Position numbers and translations under genes: made by a program. This document shows, piece after piece, positions 26,887 through 36,245 of a stretch of 64,000 nucleotides of DNA. The notes under the pieces are model-generated. The model made no database searches. It was not told the DNA's origin and saw nothing but the letters and a program-made list of their open reading frames with translations. This stretch comes from an uncultured beta proteobacterium (lineage in GTDB: Bacteria; Pseudomonadota; Gammaproteobacteria; Burkholderiales; Burkholderiaceae_C): positions 1 to 64,000 of the forward strand of contig CAIUDG010000037.1 of the NCBI GenBank assembly GCA_903897925.1, in the 5' to 3' direction. The stretch's first letter is position 1, and the number at the start of each line of letters is the position of its first letter.

Positions 26887-27972
26887 ATGACACAAACCAA
26901 AAAAATAGTGATGTTCTTTGTGGTCGGCCTGGCCTTGCTGGTGCTGCCACTGTTTCTGCAGTTGTTTGGCAATGCCTGGGTGCGGATCGCCGACGTGGCG
27001 CTGCTGTATGTGCTGCTGGCGCTGGGCCTGAATATTGTGGTTGGCTATGCCGGTCTGCTGGACCTGGGTTATGTCGCCTTCTTTGCCATCGGCGCCTATA
27101 TGTACGGTCTGCTGGCTTCGCCGCAGCTGACCGATTCGTTCGAGTACCTGGCGGCGATGTTCCCGGGCGGCCTGCATTCGCCGCTGTGGGTCATCATTCC
27201 GGCCGGTGCCGGTTTGGCCGGTCTGTTTGGCGTGCTGCTGGGCGCCCCGACGCTGCGCTTGCGCGGTGACTATCTGGCCATCGTGACGCTCGGCTTTGGT
27301 GAAATCATCCGCGTATTCATGAACAACCTGGATGCGCCGGTCAACATTACCAACGGCCCCAAGGGTATCAACCAGATCGATTCGTTGCACTTCTTTGGCC
27401 TGGATCTGGGCAAAAAGCTGATGTTTGGTGACTACGAAGTGGCTTCGGTGTCGCTCTATTACTACCTGTTCATGGCGCTGGTGCTGATCAGCATTGTGAT
27501 CTGCCACCGCCTGCAGCTGTCGCGCGTTGGCCGCGCCTGGATGGCGATTCGGGAAGATGAAATTGCCGCCAAGGCGATGGGCATCAACACCCGCAACATG
27601 AAGCTGCTGGCATTCGGCATGGGCGCTACCTTCGGCGGTGTGTCGGGCGTCATGTTCGGTGCCTTCCAGGGCTTTATTTCGCCCGAGTCTTTCACCCTGA
27701 TGGAGTCGGTGATGATTGTCGCCATGGTGGTGCTCGGCGGTGTCGGCCACTTGCCTGGTGTGATCCTGGGCGCGGTGCTGCTGTCGGCCTTGCCGGAAGT
27801 GCTGCGCTATGTGGCCGGTCCTTTGCAGGCCGCCACCGGTGGCCGCCTGGATGCCTCCATCTTGCGCCAGTTGCTGACCGCGCTGGCCATGATTTCCATC
27901 ATGCTGCTGCGCCCGCGTGGCCTGTGGCCCTCTCCCGAGCATGGCAAGTCCTTGCAAGCGGCTAAATCCTGA
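26887..27972 (+). CDS. livM: branched-chain amino acid ABC transporter permease LivM
   Basis: This 361-residue permease is the partner of LivH. It has the typical ADVALLYVLLALGLNIVVGYAGLLDLGYVAFFAIGAY run, LRLRGDYLAIVTLGFGEIIRVFMNNL, and the coupling loop SRVGRAWMAIREDEIAAKAMGINTRNMKLLAFG. The C-terminus is a short hydrophilic tail. It is followed by livG after 16 bases and belongs to the same transcript. Confidence 0.94.
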   Translation: MTQTKKIVMFFVVGLALLVLPLFLQLFGNAWVRIADVALLYVLLALGLNIVVGYAGLLDLGYVAFFAIGAYMYGLLASPQLTDSFEYLAAMFPGGLHSPLWVIIPAGAGLAGLFGVLLGAPTLRLRGDYLAIVTLGFGEIIRVFMNNLDAPVNITNGPKGINQIDSLHFFGLDLGKKLMFGDYEVASVSLYYYLFMALVLISIVICHRLQLSRVGRAWMAIREDEIAAKAMGINTRNMKLLAFGMGATFGGVSGVMFGAFQGFISPESFTLMESVMIVAMVVLGGVGHLPGVILGAVLLSALPEVLRYVAGPLQAATGGRLDASILRQLLTALAMISIMLLRPRGLWPSPEHGKSLQAAKS

Positions 27973-27988
27973 GCGGAGCGCAGCAACC

Positions 27989-28759
27989 ATGACTGATATC
28001 GTATTGAATGTTTCCGGCGTTTCGAAACGCTTTGGCGGTTTGCAGGCTCTGAGCGATGTGGGTATCCAGATCCGGCGCGGCCAGGTCTATGGTCTGATCG
28101 GACCGAATGGTGCCGGCAAGACCACCTTCTTCAATGTGCTGACTGGCTTGTACACGCCCGACAGCGGCAGTTTCAACTTGGCCGGCAAGCCCTACCAGCC
28201 GACGGCGGTGCACCTGGTGGCCAAGGCCGGCATTGCGCGCACCTTCCAGAACATCCGTTTGTTCGCCGAAATGACGGCGCTGGAAAACGTCATGGTCGGA
28301 CGCCACATCCGCACCCATTCCGGCCTGCTTGGCGCGGTCTTCCGCACGCCTGGTTTCAAGGCCGAGGAATTGGCGATTGCGCAGCGCGCCCAGGAGTTGC
28401 TGGACTATGTCGGTATCGGCAAGTTTGCCGATTACAAGGCGCGCACCCTGAGCTATGGCGACCAGCGCCGGCTCGAAATTGCGCGCGCACTGGCGACCGA
28501 CCCGCAGCTGATCGCGCTGGACGAACCGGCCGCAGGCATGAACGCTACCGAAAAAGTGATGTTGCGCGAATTGATCGACCGCATCCGCAAGGACAACCGC
28601 ACGATTTTGCTGATCGAGCACGACGTCAAGCTGGTGATGGGCTTGTGTGACCGCGTGACGGTGCTGGATTACGGCAAGCAGATTGCCGAAGGCACGCCGG
28701 CCGATGTGCAGAAAAATGAAAAAGTGATCGAGGCTTACCTCGGCACCAGTGGCCACTAA
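27989..28759 (+). CDS. livG: branched-chain amino acid ABC transporter ATPase LivG
   Basis: This is a 256-residue ABC ATPase. Walker A GPNGAGKTTFFN is near residue 38, followed by the LivG-type ARTFQNIRLFAEMTALENVMVGRH (Q-loop). The signature region is LSYGDQRRLEIARALATDPQLIALDEPAAGMN (signature plus Walker B), then the LLIEHDVKLVM switch region. ATG 27989 is chosen because it follows livM closely and the family N-terminus (MTDIVLNVSGVSKRFGG) begins there. Confidence 0.94.
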   Translation: MTDIVLNVSGVSKRFGGLQALSDVGIQIRRGQVYGLIGPNGAGKTTFFNVLTGLYTPDSGSFNLAGKPYQPTAVHLVAKAGIARTFQNIRLFAEMTALENVMVGRHIRTHSGLLGAVFRTPGFKAEELAIAQRAQELLDYVGIGKFADYKARTLSYGDQRRLEIARALATDPQLIALDEPAAGMNATEKVMLRELIDRIRKDNRTILLIEHDVKLVMGLCDRVTVLDYGKQIAEGTPADVQKNEKVIEAYLGTSGH

Positions 28760-28778
28760 GCGGCGCGAAGGAACGGAT

Positions 28779-29490
<712 letters not shown>

Positions 29491-29498
<8 letters not shown>

Positions 29499-30372
29499 AG
29501 CTGCGGCAGCGCTGCCGGCCACGCGCCGGTATGTGCTGGCCTTGCTGCTGGTAACACTGGTCTGGGGCGCCACCTTTCCGGTGCTCAAGCGGGCCACGGC
29601 GCAGCTCAGTGGCGTGGAAATATCGGCTTTGCGCTTTGCGCTGGCCGCCGTGTTCCTGCTGCCCTGGGCCTGGCGGGCGCCACGCCAGACCTGGCGTGAT
29701 GGGGCCGGGCTGGGTGCGCTGGTGCTGTTTTCTTACGTCGCTCAGGCGTACGGCCTGGAGTGGATCTCTTCCAATCGCAGTGCTTTCCTGACCAGCCTCA
29801 ATGTGTTGTTGGTGCCGCTGTTCGGCATGGCGCTGGGCCAGCCGCTGGTCGGCCGCGTGCTGGCGGCAGCAGCGCTGGCCTGCGCCGGCATTGGCCTGAT
29901 GTCCTGGGACGGTGGCGCCAATGCGCGCGGTGATGGCGCCAGCGTCGTCGGCGCCATAGCCTACGCCCTGTATGTGATGGCCTTGTCGCGGCGCGCCGCG
30001 CGGCACCGGCCGCTGGCACTGGCGGCCACACAAATGGTGTGCATGGCACTGCTGGGCGGCGTCTGGATGCTGTGTGACGCGGCTGGCAGCGATCGTCTGG
30101 CGACCTTGCCGGCCCGGCTGGACCGGGACACGCTGCTCGGTCTGCTCTATCTGGGCCTGGTCGCTTCGGCCCTGATGCTGTGGCTGCAGGCCTGGGCGCA
30201 GCGCCATGTGGCGGCCGCGCAGGCAGCGCTGATTTATTCCATGGAGCCGGTATTCGCGGCGCTGTTCGCCTGGCTCTGGCTGGCCGAGACACTGAGTTGG
30301 CGTGCCGCCTGCGGCGCCGCCGTGGTGCTGGCAGCGCTGTGGCTGAGCGACTGGCAGACGCCGCAGGACTGA
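29491..30372 (+). CDS. EamA/DMT-family transporter
   Basis: This 293-residue inner-membrane protein contains two EamA repeats, about ten hydrophobic segments in all. The first repeat has LVTLVWGATFPVLKRAT and the second ends AALIYSMEPVFAALFAWLWLAETLSWRAACGAAVVLAAL, both typical of drug/metabolite exporters. The GTG start at 29491 overlaps the livF stop by eight bases, suggesting translational coupling. The substrate is not evident; amino acid efflux is one possibility given the Liv genes, but that is inference. It ends four bases from the convergent reductase gene. Confidence 0.88.
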
Positions 30373-30376
30373 GGCG

Positions 30377-31429
30377 TCAGACCGCGGCCAGGTCGGCCTG
30401 GGTGGTGAAGGCGTCGGCAAAGAACTGCTCTTCGGGCAGCCCGGCTTCGGCGCAGAAATCGCGTTTCGCGGCATCCACCATCACCGGCGCGCCACAGGCA
30501 TAGACCTGGTAGCCGGACAGATCGGCGTGGTCCTGCAGCACCGCGCGGTGCACGAAACCGCTGCGGCCCTGCCACTGGTCTTCGGGCCAGGCTTCGGAAA
30601 GCACCGGCACGTAGGTCAGCCAGCTGTGGGCTTGCGCAAAGGCCTGGACCCAGTCGTTCAGGTACAGATCGCCCGGGCGGCGGCCACCCCAGTAGAGAGT
30701 GCTTGGGCGCGCCAGGCCTTTTTGCTGCATGTTTTCCAGCATGGCCTTGATCGGGGCAAAGCCGGTACCGGAGGCCAGCAGAATAATCGGTTGCTGCGAC
30801 TTTTCACGCAGATAGAACGAACCGAACGGACCCTCGATGCGCAGGATTTCCTTTTCCTGCATGCTGCCAAACACCTGGTCGGTGAACTTGCCGCCGGGCA
30901 TATGGCGGATGTGCAGTTCCAGCATCGGGCCGGCGCCAACCGCATTGGCCATGGAATAGCTGCGTCGGCTGCCGTCGCGCAGTAGGAAGTCGATGTACTG
31001 GCCGGCGTGGTACTGGAACACATCGTTGGCGGGCAATTGCAGCTGCAGCAACATCACGTCGTCAGAAAGTTTGCGCAGCGTGGTGACACGGGTGGGCAGC
31101 TTTTTGAGGGCGAAAGCGCCTTCTTCCATGACCTGGCGCGACTCCAGTTGCAGGTCACTTTGCGCCACGGCGCAGCAGGTCAGCACATAGCCGGCGGCCA
31201 GGTCCTCGGCGCTCAGGGCCTTGGGCTGGTACGGGTTGTGCCGGACCTGGCCAGCGAGCAGCTTGCATTTGCAGGAGCCGCAGGCGCCATCTTTGCAGCC
31301 GTAGGGCAGGCTGACGCCCTGGCGAATGCCGGCGACCAGCACGGTTTCGTCCGGGCTGCTGGAAAAAGTGCGTCCGCTGGGCGCAACGGTGACGGAGAAA
31401 GGCGCGGCAGCGCTACCGTGGGTCGACAT
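30377..31429 (-). CDS. 2Fe-2S ferredoxin/FAD/NAD(P)H reductase, AscD-like
   Basis: This is a 350-residue electron-transfer flavoprotein. The N-terminal plant-type ferredoxin domain has YGCKDGACGSCKCKLL and the fourth cysteine in LTCCAV. The FAD domain has RRSYSMANA and the NAD(P)H domain has ILLASGTGFAPIKAML, with a C-terminal YACGAPVMVDAAKRDF. This layout fits CDP-6-deoxy-delta-3,4-glucoseen reductase and phenol/alkane monooxygenase reductases. No oxygenase or sugar partner lies next to it, so the electron acceptor is unknown. ATG 31429 places the ferredoxin domain near the N-terminus. Confidence 0.87.
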   Translation of the reverse strand: MSTHGSAAAPFSVTVAPSGRTFSSSPDETVLVAGIRQGVSLPYGCKDGACGSCKCKLLAGQVRHNPYQPKALSAEDLAAGYVLTCCAVAQSDLQLESRQVMEEGAFALKKLPTRVTTLRKLSDDVMLLQLQLPANDVFQYHAGQYIDFLLRDGSRRSYSMANAVGAGPMLELHIRHMPGGKFTDQVFGSMQEKEILRIEGPFGSFYLREKSQQPIILLASGTGFAPIKAMLENMQQKGLARPSTLYWGGRRPGDLYLNDWVQAFAQAHSWLTYVPVLSEAWPEDQWQGRSGFVHRAVLQDHADLSGYQVYACGAPVMVDAAKRDFCAEAGLPEEQFFADAFTTQADLAAV

Positions 31430-31475
31430 GTCTTGGGTATCCTGTGGGCATACATTAAATGGGGAGCTGCCAATT

Positions 31476-32444
31476 GTGCCTTCAATCCTGAGACCTACCC
31501 ACCGCGCCTTGCCGCGCCGCTTTCGCCGCCAGCGCCTGCTGATTGTGGGCTGTGGTGACATTGGCCTGCGCGTGGCGGCCTTGCTGGCACCCCGGGTCCG
31601 GGTGCTGGCGCTGAGTTCTTCGCCCGCACGTTTTGCCACGCTGCGCGCGCACCGGGTGCAGCCGCTGGCCGGTGACCTGGACCAGCCGCAGACCCTGGCC
31701 CGGCTCGCCGGGCTGGCCCAGCGCGTGCTGCATCTGGCGCCGCCACGCCCCGAAGGCCGCGACGATGTACGTACGGCTGCTTTGCTGCGCGCCCTGGGCC
31801 GGGGCCCGGCACCGGCAGCGCTGGTGTATGCCTCGACCAGCGGGGTCTATGGCGATTGCGCCGGGGCCTGGGTCGACGAAACCCGCGCCCCGCAGCCGGC
31901 CACGCCACGGGCCGAGCGCCGCCTGCAGGCCGAGCGGCGGGTGCGCAGCTGGGCCGTGCGCCAGGGCACACGCGCCAGTGTGCTGCGCGTGCCGGGCATT
32001 TATGCGCCGGACCGCAGCGGCGGCACGCCGCGCGAGCGCTTGCTCAGCGGCACGCCGGTGCTGCGGGCGCAGGACGATGTCTATACCAGCCACATCCACG
32101 CCGACGACCTGGCGCGTGCCTGTGTTGCGGCCTTGTGGCGCGGGCGCGCCCAGCGCCTCTACAACGTCTGCGATGGTCAGCAATGGAAGATGGGCGACTA
32201 CGTCGATCTGGCGGCGGACCTGTACCAGTTGCCACGGCCGCCGCGCATCAGCCTGGCCGAAGCGCAGCAGCAGTTGTCGCCGCAGCGGATGAGTTTTATG
32301 CGCGAGTCACGCCGGTTGCACAACACGCGCCTGCTGCAGGAGCTGGGATTGCGGCTGCGCTACGCCAGCGTGCGTGTTGGCTTGTTGACAAACCAGAGCA
32401 TGGCTTTCCAGACCAGCCAGCTCGACAGCAAGGTGATCGGGTAG
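31476..32444 (+). CDS. NAD-dependent epimerase/dehydratase (SDR family)
   Basis: This 322-residue Rossmann-fold protein has LLIVGCGDIGLRVAALLA near residue 20 (NAD-binding), LVYASTSGVYGDCAG (Ser/Tyr catalytic region) and LRVPGIYAPDR. It resembles YeeZ-like SDR proteins, whose reaction is unknown. The GTG at 31476 is preferred because GGGGAG (31461-31466) sits nine bases upstream and an ATG-initiated longer form would overlap the divergent reductase. Its last 85 bases are antisense to the convergent PAP2 phosphatase gene, an unusual arrangement. Confidence 0.82.
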   Translation: MPSILRPTHRALPRRFRRQRLLIVGCGDIGLRVAALLAPRVRVLALSSSPARFATLRAHRVQPLAGDLDQPQTLARLAGLAQRVLHLAPPRPEGRDDVRTAALLRALGRGPAPAALVYASTSGVYGDCAGAWVDETRAPQPATPRAERRLQAERRVRSWAVRQGTRASVLRVPGIYAPDRSGGTPRERLLSGTPVLRAQDDVYTSHIHADDLARACVAALWRGRAQRLYNVCDGQQWKMGDYVDLAADLYQLPRPPRISLAEAQQQLSPQRMSFMRESRRLHNTRLLQELGLRLRYASVRVGLLTNQSMAFQTSQLDSKVIG

Positions 32445-33070
32445 GCCCACAGCACGTCGCTGAGCCAATGCGCCACGTCGGCCATGCGGGCAAAGCCAAT
32501 CAGCAGGCCGCTGCCGGCCCCGAGCAGGCACCAGAACCGCTGGCGTCGGCGTTGTACCAGCGCCAGGGACGCCAGGAAAATGCCGCAGGAGACATGGCCG
32601 CTGACGAATGAGCAATTCGCATCGCACTGGTCGGTCATGACGGCGGCGCGGGTGAATTGCTGGCTGCCGCCAAAATTCTGCACCTGGTAGGGGCGCGCAC
32701 GTTGCCAGTTGTCTTTGAAGCCCCAGTTGACCACGGCACCCGGTCCGAGCACGCCGGCGATGACAAAAAATGCCAGCGCAAAGCGCCAGTGGGCCCAGCG
32801 CGGCAGGCGCATGGCGACGATCCAGGCGATGGCCGCCAGCAGCAGAAAATAGCGAAACACGGTCGGCACGTAGTCGTTGATGGCGCGCAGCCACCACCAG
32901 TCGAGCTGGTACAACGGTGCGCCGGGAACGGCAAACAGGGCGGCGGCGCGCAGGTCCAGCGCCGGCCACAGCAGCGGAATGCAGGCCGCCAGGGTTGACA
33001 GCGCGGCGGTCCAGAGGAATAGCGTGGGGGTGCTCCGGGCGCTGCTGTCAGGTGCGGTGGTTGGGGTCAT
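32360..33070 (-). CDS. PAP2-family membrane phosphatase
   Basis: This 236-residue inner-membrane protein has five to six hydrophobic segments. The three PAP2 acid phosphatase motifs are present: KDNWQRARP, CSFVSGHVS and RMADVAHWLSDV (catalytic His pair). Family members dephosphorylate lipid phosphates such as undecaprenyl pyrophosphate, phosphatidylglycerol phosphate or lipid A; which applies here is open. ATG 33070 precedes the first hydrophobic segment. Its 3' end overlaps the convergent epimerase gene by 85 bases. Confidence 0.87.
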   Translation of the reverse strand: MTPTTAPDSSARSTPTLFLWTAALSTLAACIPLLWPALDLRAAALFAVPGAPLYQLDWWWLRAINDYVPTVFRYFLLLAAIAWIVAMRLPRWAHWRFALAFFVIAGVLGPGAVVNWGFKDNWQRARPYQVQNFGGSQQFTRAAVMTDQCDANCSFVSGHVSCGIFLASLALVQRRRQRFWCLLGAGSGLLIGFARMADVAHWLSDVLWAYPITLLSSWLVWKAMLWFVNKPTRTLA

Positions 33071-33174
33071 GAACGCGGTGCGTGCCTGGTGCGGCCAGGT
33101 CGGTTTTTGGGAGGTTTCTGAAATGGGTATGCTAACCGCTCCACGCGTCCCGGCATATTCAAGGTAAAGCAACG

Positions 33175-34893
33175 ATGGTGTTCCCCGACTGGCTGGCAAG
33201 GTACCAGCGCAAAAACCTCGGCAGCGATCTCAGCGCCGGTGCCATTGTGGCGATTCTGGTAATGCCGCAAAGCCTGGCCTATGCCTTGCTGGCCGGTTTG
33301 CCGCCGCAAGCCGGACTTTATGCCAGCATCTTGCCGGTGCTGGTCTATGCCTGGTTTGGCAGCAGCATGCGCCAGGCGGTCGGGCCGGTGGCGATTACCG
33401 CCATCATGACGTATTCGGTGCTCAGCCCGCTGGCGCCACCCGGTAGCGCGGAATACATCCGACTGGCGGCGCTGCTGGCGCTGTACACGGGTGTGCTGAC
33501 GCTGGGGTTCGGCATTGCCCGGCTCGGTTTTTTGTCGCAATTGCTGAGCCGCCCGGTGGTCAGCGGTTTTATTTCCGGTTCGGCCTTGCTGATCGTGATC
33601 AGCCAGCTCAAGCTGCTGCTGGGGCTGCACACCGAGGCCGGCAACAGCTGGCAGTCGCTGGCCGCACTGGCGCAGCACCTGGGCCAGGCGCAGGGCGCGA
33701 CGGTGCTGCTGGCGGCGCCGGCGCTGGGCTGGCTGCTGGTGAGCCGCTATCTGCTGGTGCCGCTGTTGGTGCGCAAGGGCGTCGCTGCGGCGTCGGCCCA
33801 GGTGGCGGCACGTGTTATGCCCTTGCTGGTGTTGCTGTTGGCAACGCTGGTGGTGGCGCATTTTGATCTGGACCGGACGGCGGGCGTGGCCGTGGTCGGG
33901 CGGGTGTCGGCGGCGGCGGCCTTGTGGCAATGGGTCCAGCCGAGCGCCACCAACCTGCTTTTCCTGAGCACGCCGGCGCTGATCCTGGCCTTTATTGGCG
34001 CGGTGCAGAACATCACCATGGCGCAGGCACTGGCGGCGAAGCGGCGGGAACGCATTGATCCGAACCGCGAGCTGATCGGACTCGGCGCCGGCAATGTGCT
34101 GGCGGCCTTCAGTGGCGGCATGCCGGTTGGCGGCGGTCTGTCACGCTCGGCGGTGAATGTTATGGCCGGCGCGCAAACGCCGCTGGCCAGTATGGCGGCG
34201 GCGCTGACCACGCTGCTGATCGTGTTGCTCGGCACCGACTGGCTGGCGCGCATGCCGCTGGCGGTGCTGGCAGCAAGCATTGTGGTGGCGGCCATCAGCA
34301 TGGTGGACGTGCAGGCCTTTCGCCAGGCCTGGGCCTATGACCGGGCCGATGCGCTGGCCCTGCTGGGCACCGCCGCCGGCGTGCTGCTGGCGGGCATCCA
34401 GGTCGGCATCGCCTTGGGCATCGGGCTGTCGCTGGTGACCTTGCTGGTACGCGCCAGTGCACCGCATATTGCCGTGATCGGGCGCATTCCCGGCACCGAG
34501 CACTTTCGCAATGTCGAGCGGCATGGCGTCGAGACGCTGCCTGAGGCCTTGTTTTTGCGCATCGACGAGAACCTGTTCTTTGGCAACCTGAATGCGGTAG
34601 AAATGCGCCTGGCCGCAGAACTGGCGAAGGACGTGCGCATCCAGGACGTGGTGCTGATCATGAGTGCGGTGAACCGGATCGACACCACCGCCATGGAAAT
34701 GCTGGCGGACCTGAACCGCGACTTCGCCGAGCGCGGCATCCGGCTGCACCTGGCCGAGGTCAAGGGCCCGGTGCAGGACCGCTTGCTGCGTTCACCGCTG
34801 TGGGCGGCGCTCTCAGGGCAGGTGTTTCAGTCGGTGCATGCGGCGTTTGAAGCATTGTCTGCGCCGCAGCATGCGCCCGAGTTTCACATCTGA
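33175..34893 (+). CDS. SulP-family anion transporter with STAS domain
   Basis: This is a 572-residue SLC26/SulP inner-membrane transporter. The family start DLSAGAIVAILVMPQSLAYALLAGLPPQAGLYASILPVLVYAWFGSS is clear, with about 12-14 hydrophobic segments and GLGAGNVLAAFSGGMPVGGGLSRSAVN in the middle. A C-terminal cytosolic STAS domain occupies about residues 455-555 (LFLRIDENLFFGN, VVLIMSAVNRIDTTAMEML). Sulfate is the usual substrate, but bicarbonate or dicarboxylates are known in the family. No adjacent carbonic anhydrase gene is present. Confidence 0.93.
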   Translation: MVFPDWLARYQRKNLGSDLSAGAIVAILVMPQSLAYALLAGLPPQAGLYASILPVLVYAWFGSSMRQAVGPVAITAIMTYSVLSPLAPPGSAEYIRLAALLALYTGVLTLGFGIARLGFLSQLLSRPVVSGFISGSALLIVISQLKLLLGLHTEAGNSWQSLAALAQHLGQAQGATVLLAAPALGWLLVSRYLLVPLLVRKGVAAASAQVAARVMPLLVLLLATLVVAHFDLDRTAGVAVVGRVSAAAALWQWVQPSATNLLFLSTPALILAFIGAVQNITMAQALAAKRRERIDPNRELIGLGAGNVLAAFSGGMPVGGGLSRSAVNVMAGAQTPLASMAAALTTLLIVLLGTDWLARMPLAVLAASIVVAAISMVDVQAFRQAWAYDRADALALLGTAAGVLLAGIQVGIALGIGLSLVTLLVRASAPHIAVIGRIPGTEHFRNVERHGVETLPEALFLRIDENLFFGNLNAVEMRLAAELAKDVRIQDVVLIMSAVNRIDTTAMEMLADLNRDFAERGIRLHLAEVKGPVQDRLLRSPLWAALSGQVFQSVHAAFEALSAPQHAPEFHI

Positions 34894-34915
34894 CGGGCGC
34901 TCGTGCTAGCGCTTG

Positions 34916-36181
34916 CTAGCGCTGGCGCGTGCTGGCCTGGGTGGCAACCCAGCCCGCCGCGGTTTTGCGCAGCTGGTAGTTTTCCACGGATTCCACGCGG
35001 TAGCTGCCGCCATTGCGCTGGCCGCTTTCAATCACCAGCGATTCCACTTCAATCCGGTCGCATTGGGCGCCATGGTTGCCTGCCGCCAGTTTGGCGTTGA
35101 TCACCGGGCGGCGGGTGGAGAACGCGCTCAGTTCGGACAGCGCGGAGAAGGTGCTCTTGACCATTTCTTCGCGCGTGAAATGGACTTCCGTGGCTTCACC
35201 CTGGCCGTTGCGCACGGTGGCGCTGATGCGTGCCTTGTTGTCAAACTTGGAGACAAATTGCAGCGCATCGCGCTTCTCGATGGCAGCGTCCAGCTCGGCC
35301 AGCCAGGTGCTGGCAATGGCGGTGGGCTGGCAGGCGCCAGTTTCTACCGGCTTTTTCACTGCGTCAGTGGTATTCGGCACGCTTGCCGCGGCAGTGGCGG
35401 AAGGCATTTGCGCAGCTGCGTTGTCGGCAGCGCTGGGGGGCTCGATTTTGTGGGACTGCACGGCTTCGCTCATGCTTTGCTGGGCCAGCGCTTCCAGTTC
35501 ATCGTCATAGGTGCCGGGGAGGAAAAAGCCGGGCACCTTGTCGAGCAGGGCCGGCAGCAGCACGGTCATCAGGGCGCGCGTGCGGCCGGGTGGCAAGGCG
35601 GGCGCAAATCCGACCCGGCCGGCGTCGATATCGACCTCGCCGCCGTTGGCGCGCAGCACCGTGCCGCCTTTGTAGACACGGTTGTAGGTGCCTTCGGGCT
35701 GTTGCAGTTCGACCGACAGTTCGGCCGACATCACATAGGGTTCATGGTCGGTGCCGCGAATGCCCAGGGTTGCCGAGGGCGTGACGATGCGGTGGTTGTC
35801 CTTGTTGAACAGGCCGGTCCAGCCGGTAATCATGCGCAACGCACCGGTGAGTATGCGCACGCTGAATTTGTCCTGCTTGTCGCCATTGGCGCTGAATTGG
35901 TCCATCACAAAGGCGGCGTTCGGACGCACCGCAATCACGCCCGCATCGTCGGTGCGCAATACCGCTTCACCGTTGGCGTCGGCCCGCACCTGCTCGCCCA
36001 CATAAACCACATCGCCGGCTTTCAGGGTGCGCCGGCTGGTGCCGGCTGCGTTGGTGGCCACCACCGAACCGGTGATTTTGTAGACCGAGGCAAAACGTGT
36101 CAGCGTTTGCGCGCCAGACGAACCGGGCAACATCAGCGCACCCGTCAGCAGCAAGGCAAGAAGTTTGAGGGGGGTATACAT
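34916..36181 (-). CDS. exported FecR-domain protein with NTF2-like C-terminal domain
   Basis: This 421-residue protein has a signal peptide (LLALLLTGALMLPGSSGA). A FecR domain fills about residues 30-145 (GDVVYVGEQVRADANGEAVLRTDDAGVIAVRPNAAF, then RILTGALRMITG, IVTPSATLGIRGTDHE). A Pro/Ala-rich linker follows (about 225-280). The last 135 residues (AIASTWLAELDAAIEKRDALQFVSKFDNKARISATV..., ending YQLRKTAAGWVATQ) look like an NTF2/SnoaL-type cone fold; this assignment is by pattern only. It lies 64 bases after the CHAT gene on the same strand as the last gene of that operon. Classical FecR partners (FecI sigma factor, TonB receptor) are absent. Confidence 0.8.
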   Translation of the reverse strand: MYTPLKLLALLLTGALMLPGSSGAQTLTRFASVYKITGSVVATNAAGTSRRTLKAGDVVYVGEQVRADANGEAVLRTDDAGVIAVRPNAAFVMDQFSANGDKQDKFSVRILTGALRMITGWTGLFNKDNHRIVTPSATLGIRGTDHEPYVMSAELSVELQQPEGTYNRVYKGGTVLRANGGEVDIDAGRVGFAPALPPGRTRALMTVLLPALLDKVPGFFLPGTYDDELEALAQQSMSEAVQSHKIEPPSAADNAAAQMPSATAAASVPNTTDAVKKPVETGACQPTAIASTWLAELDAAIEKRDALQFVSKFDNKARISATVRNGQGEATEVHFTREEMVKSTFSALSELSAFSTRRPVINAKLAAGNHGAQCDRIEVESLVIESGQRNGGSYRVESVENYQLRKTAAGWVATQASTRQR

Positions 36182-36245
36182 GGTCTGAATAGCTAAAAAT
36201 AGGGGCGATAAATAAGGTCTCTGGCGAACACTATCACTATCTGCA

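Noticed and set aside
26152-27990. 612-codon open frame on the minus strand
   Set aside because: It is antisense to livH and livM and shows no domain.
34904-34930. GCTAGC-GCTT-GCTAGC hairpin between sulP and the FecR gene
   Set aside because: The stem is short, lacks a T run on either side and overlaps the last FecR codons, so it is not a convincing terminator.
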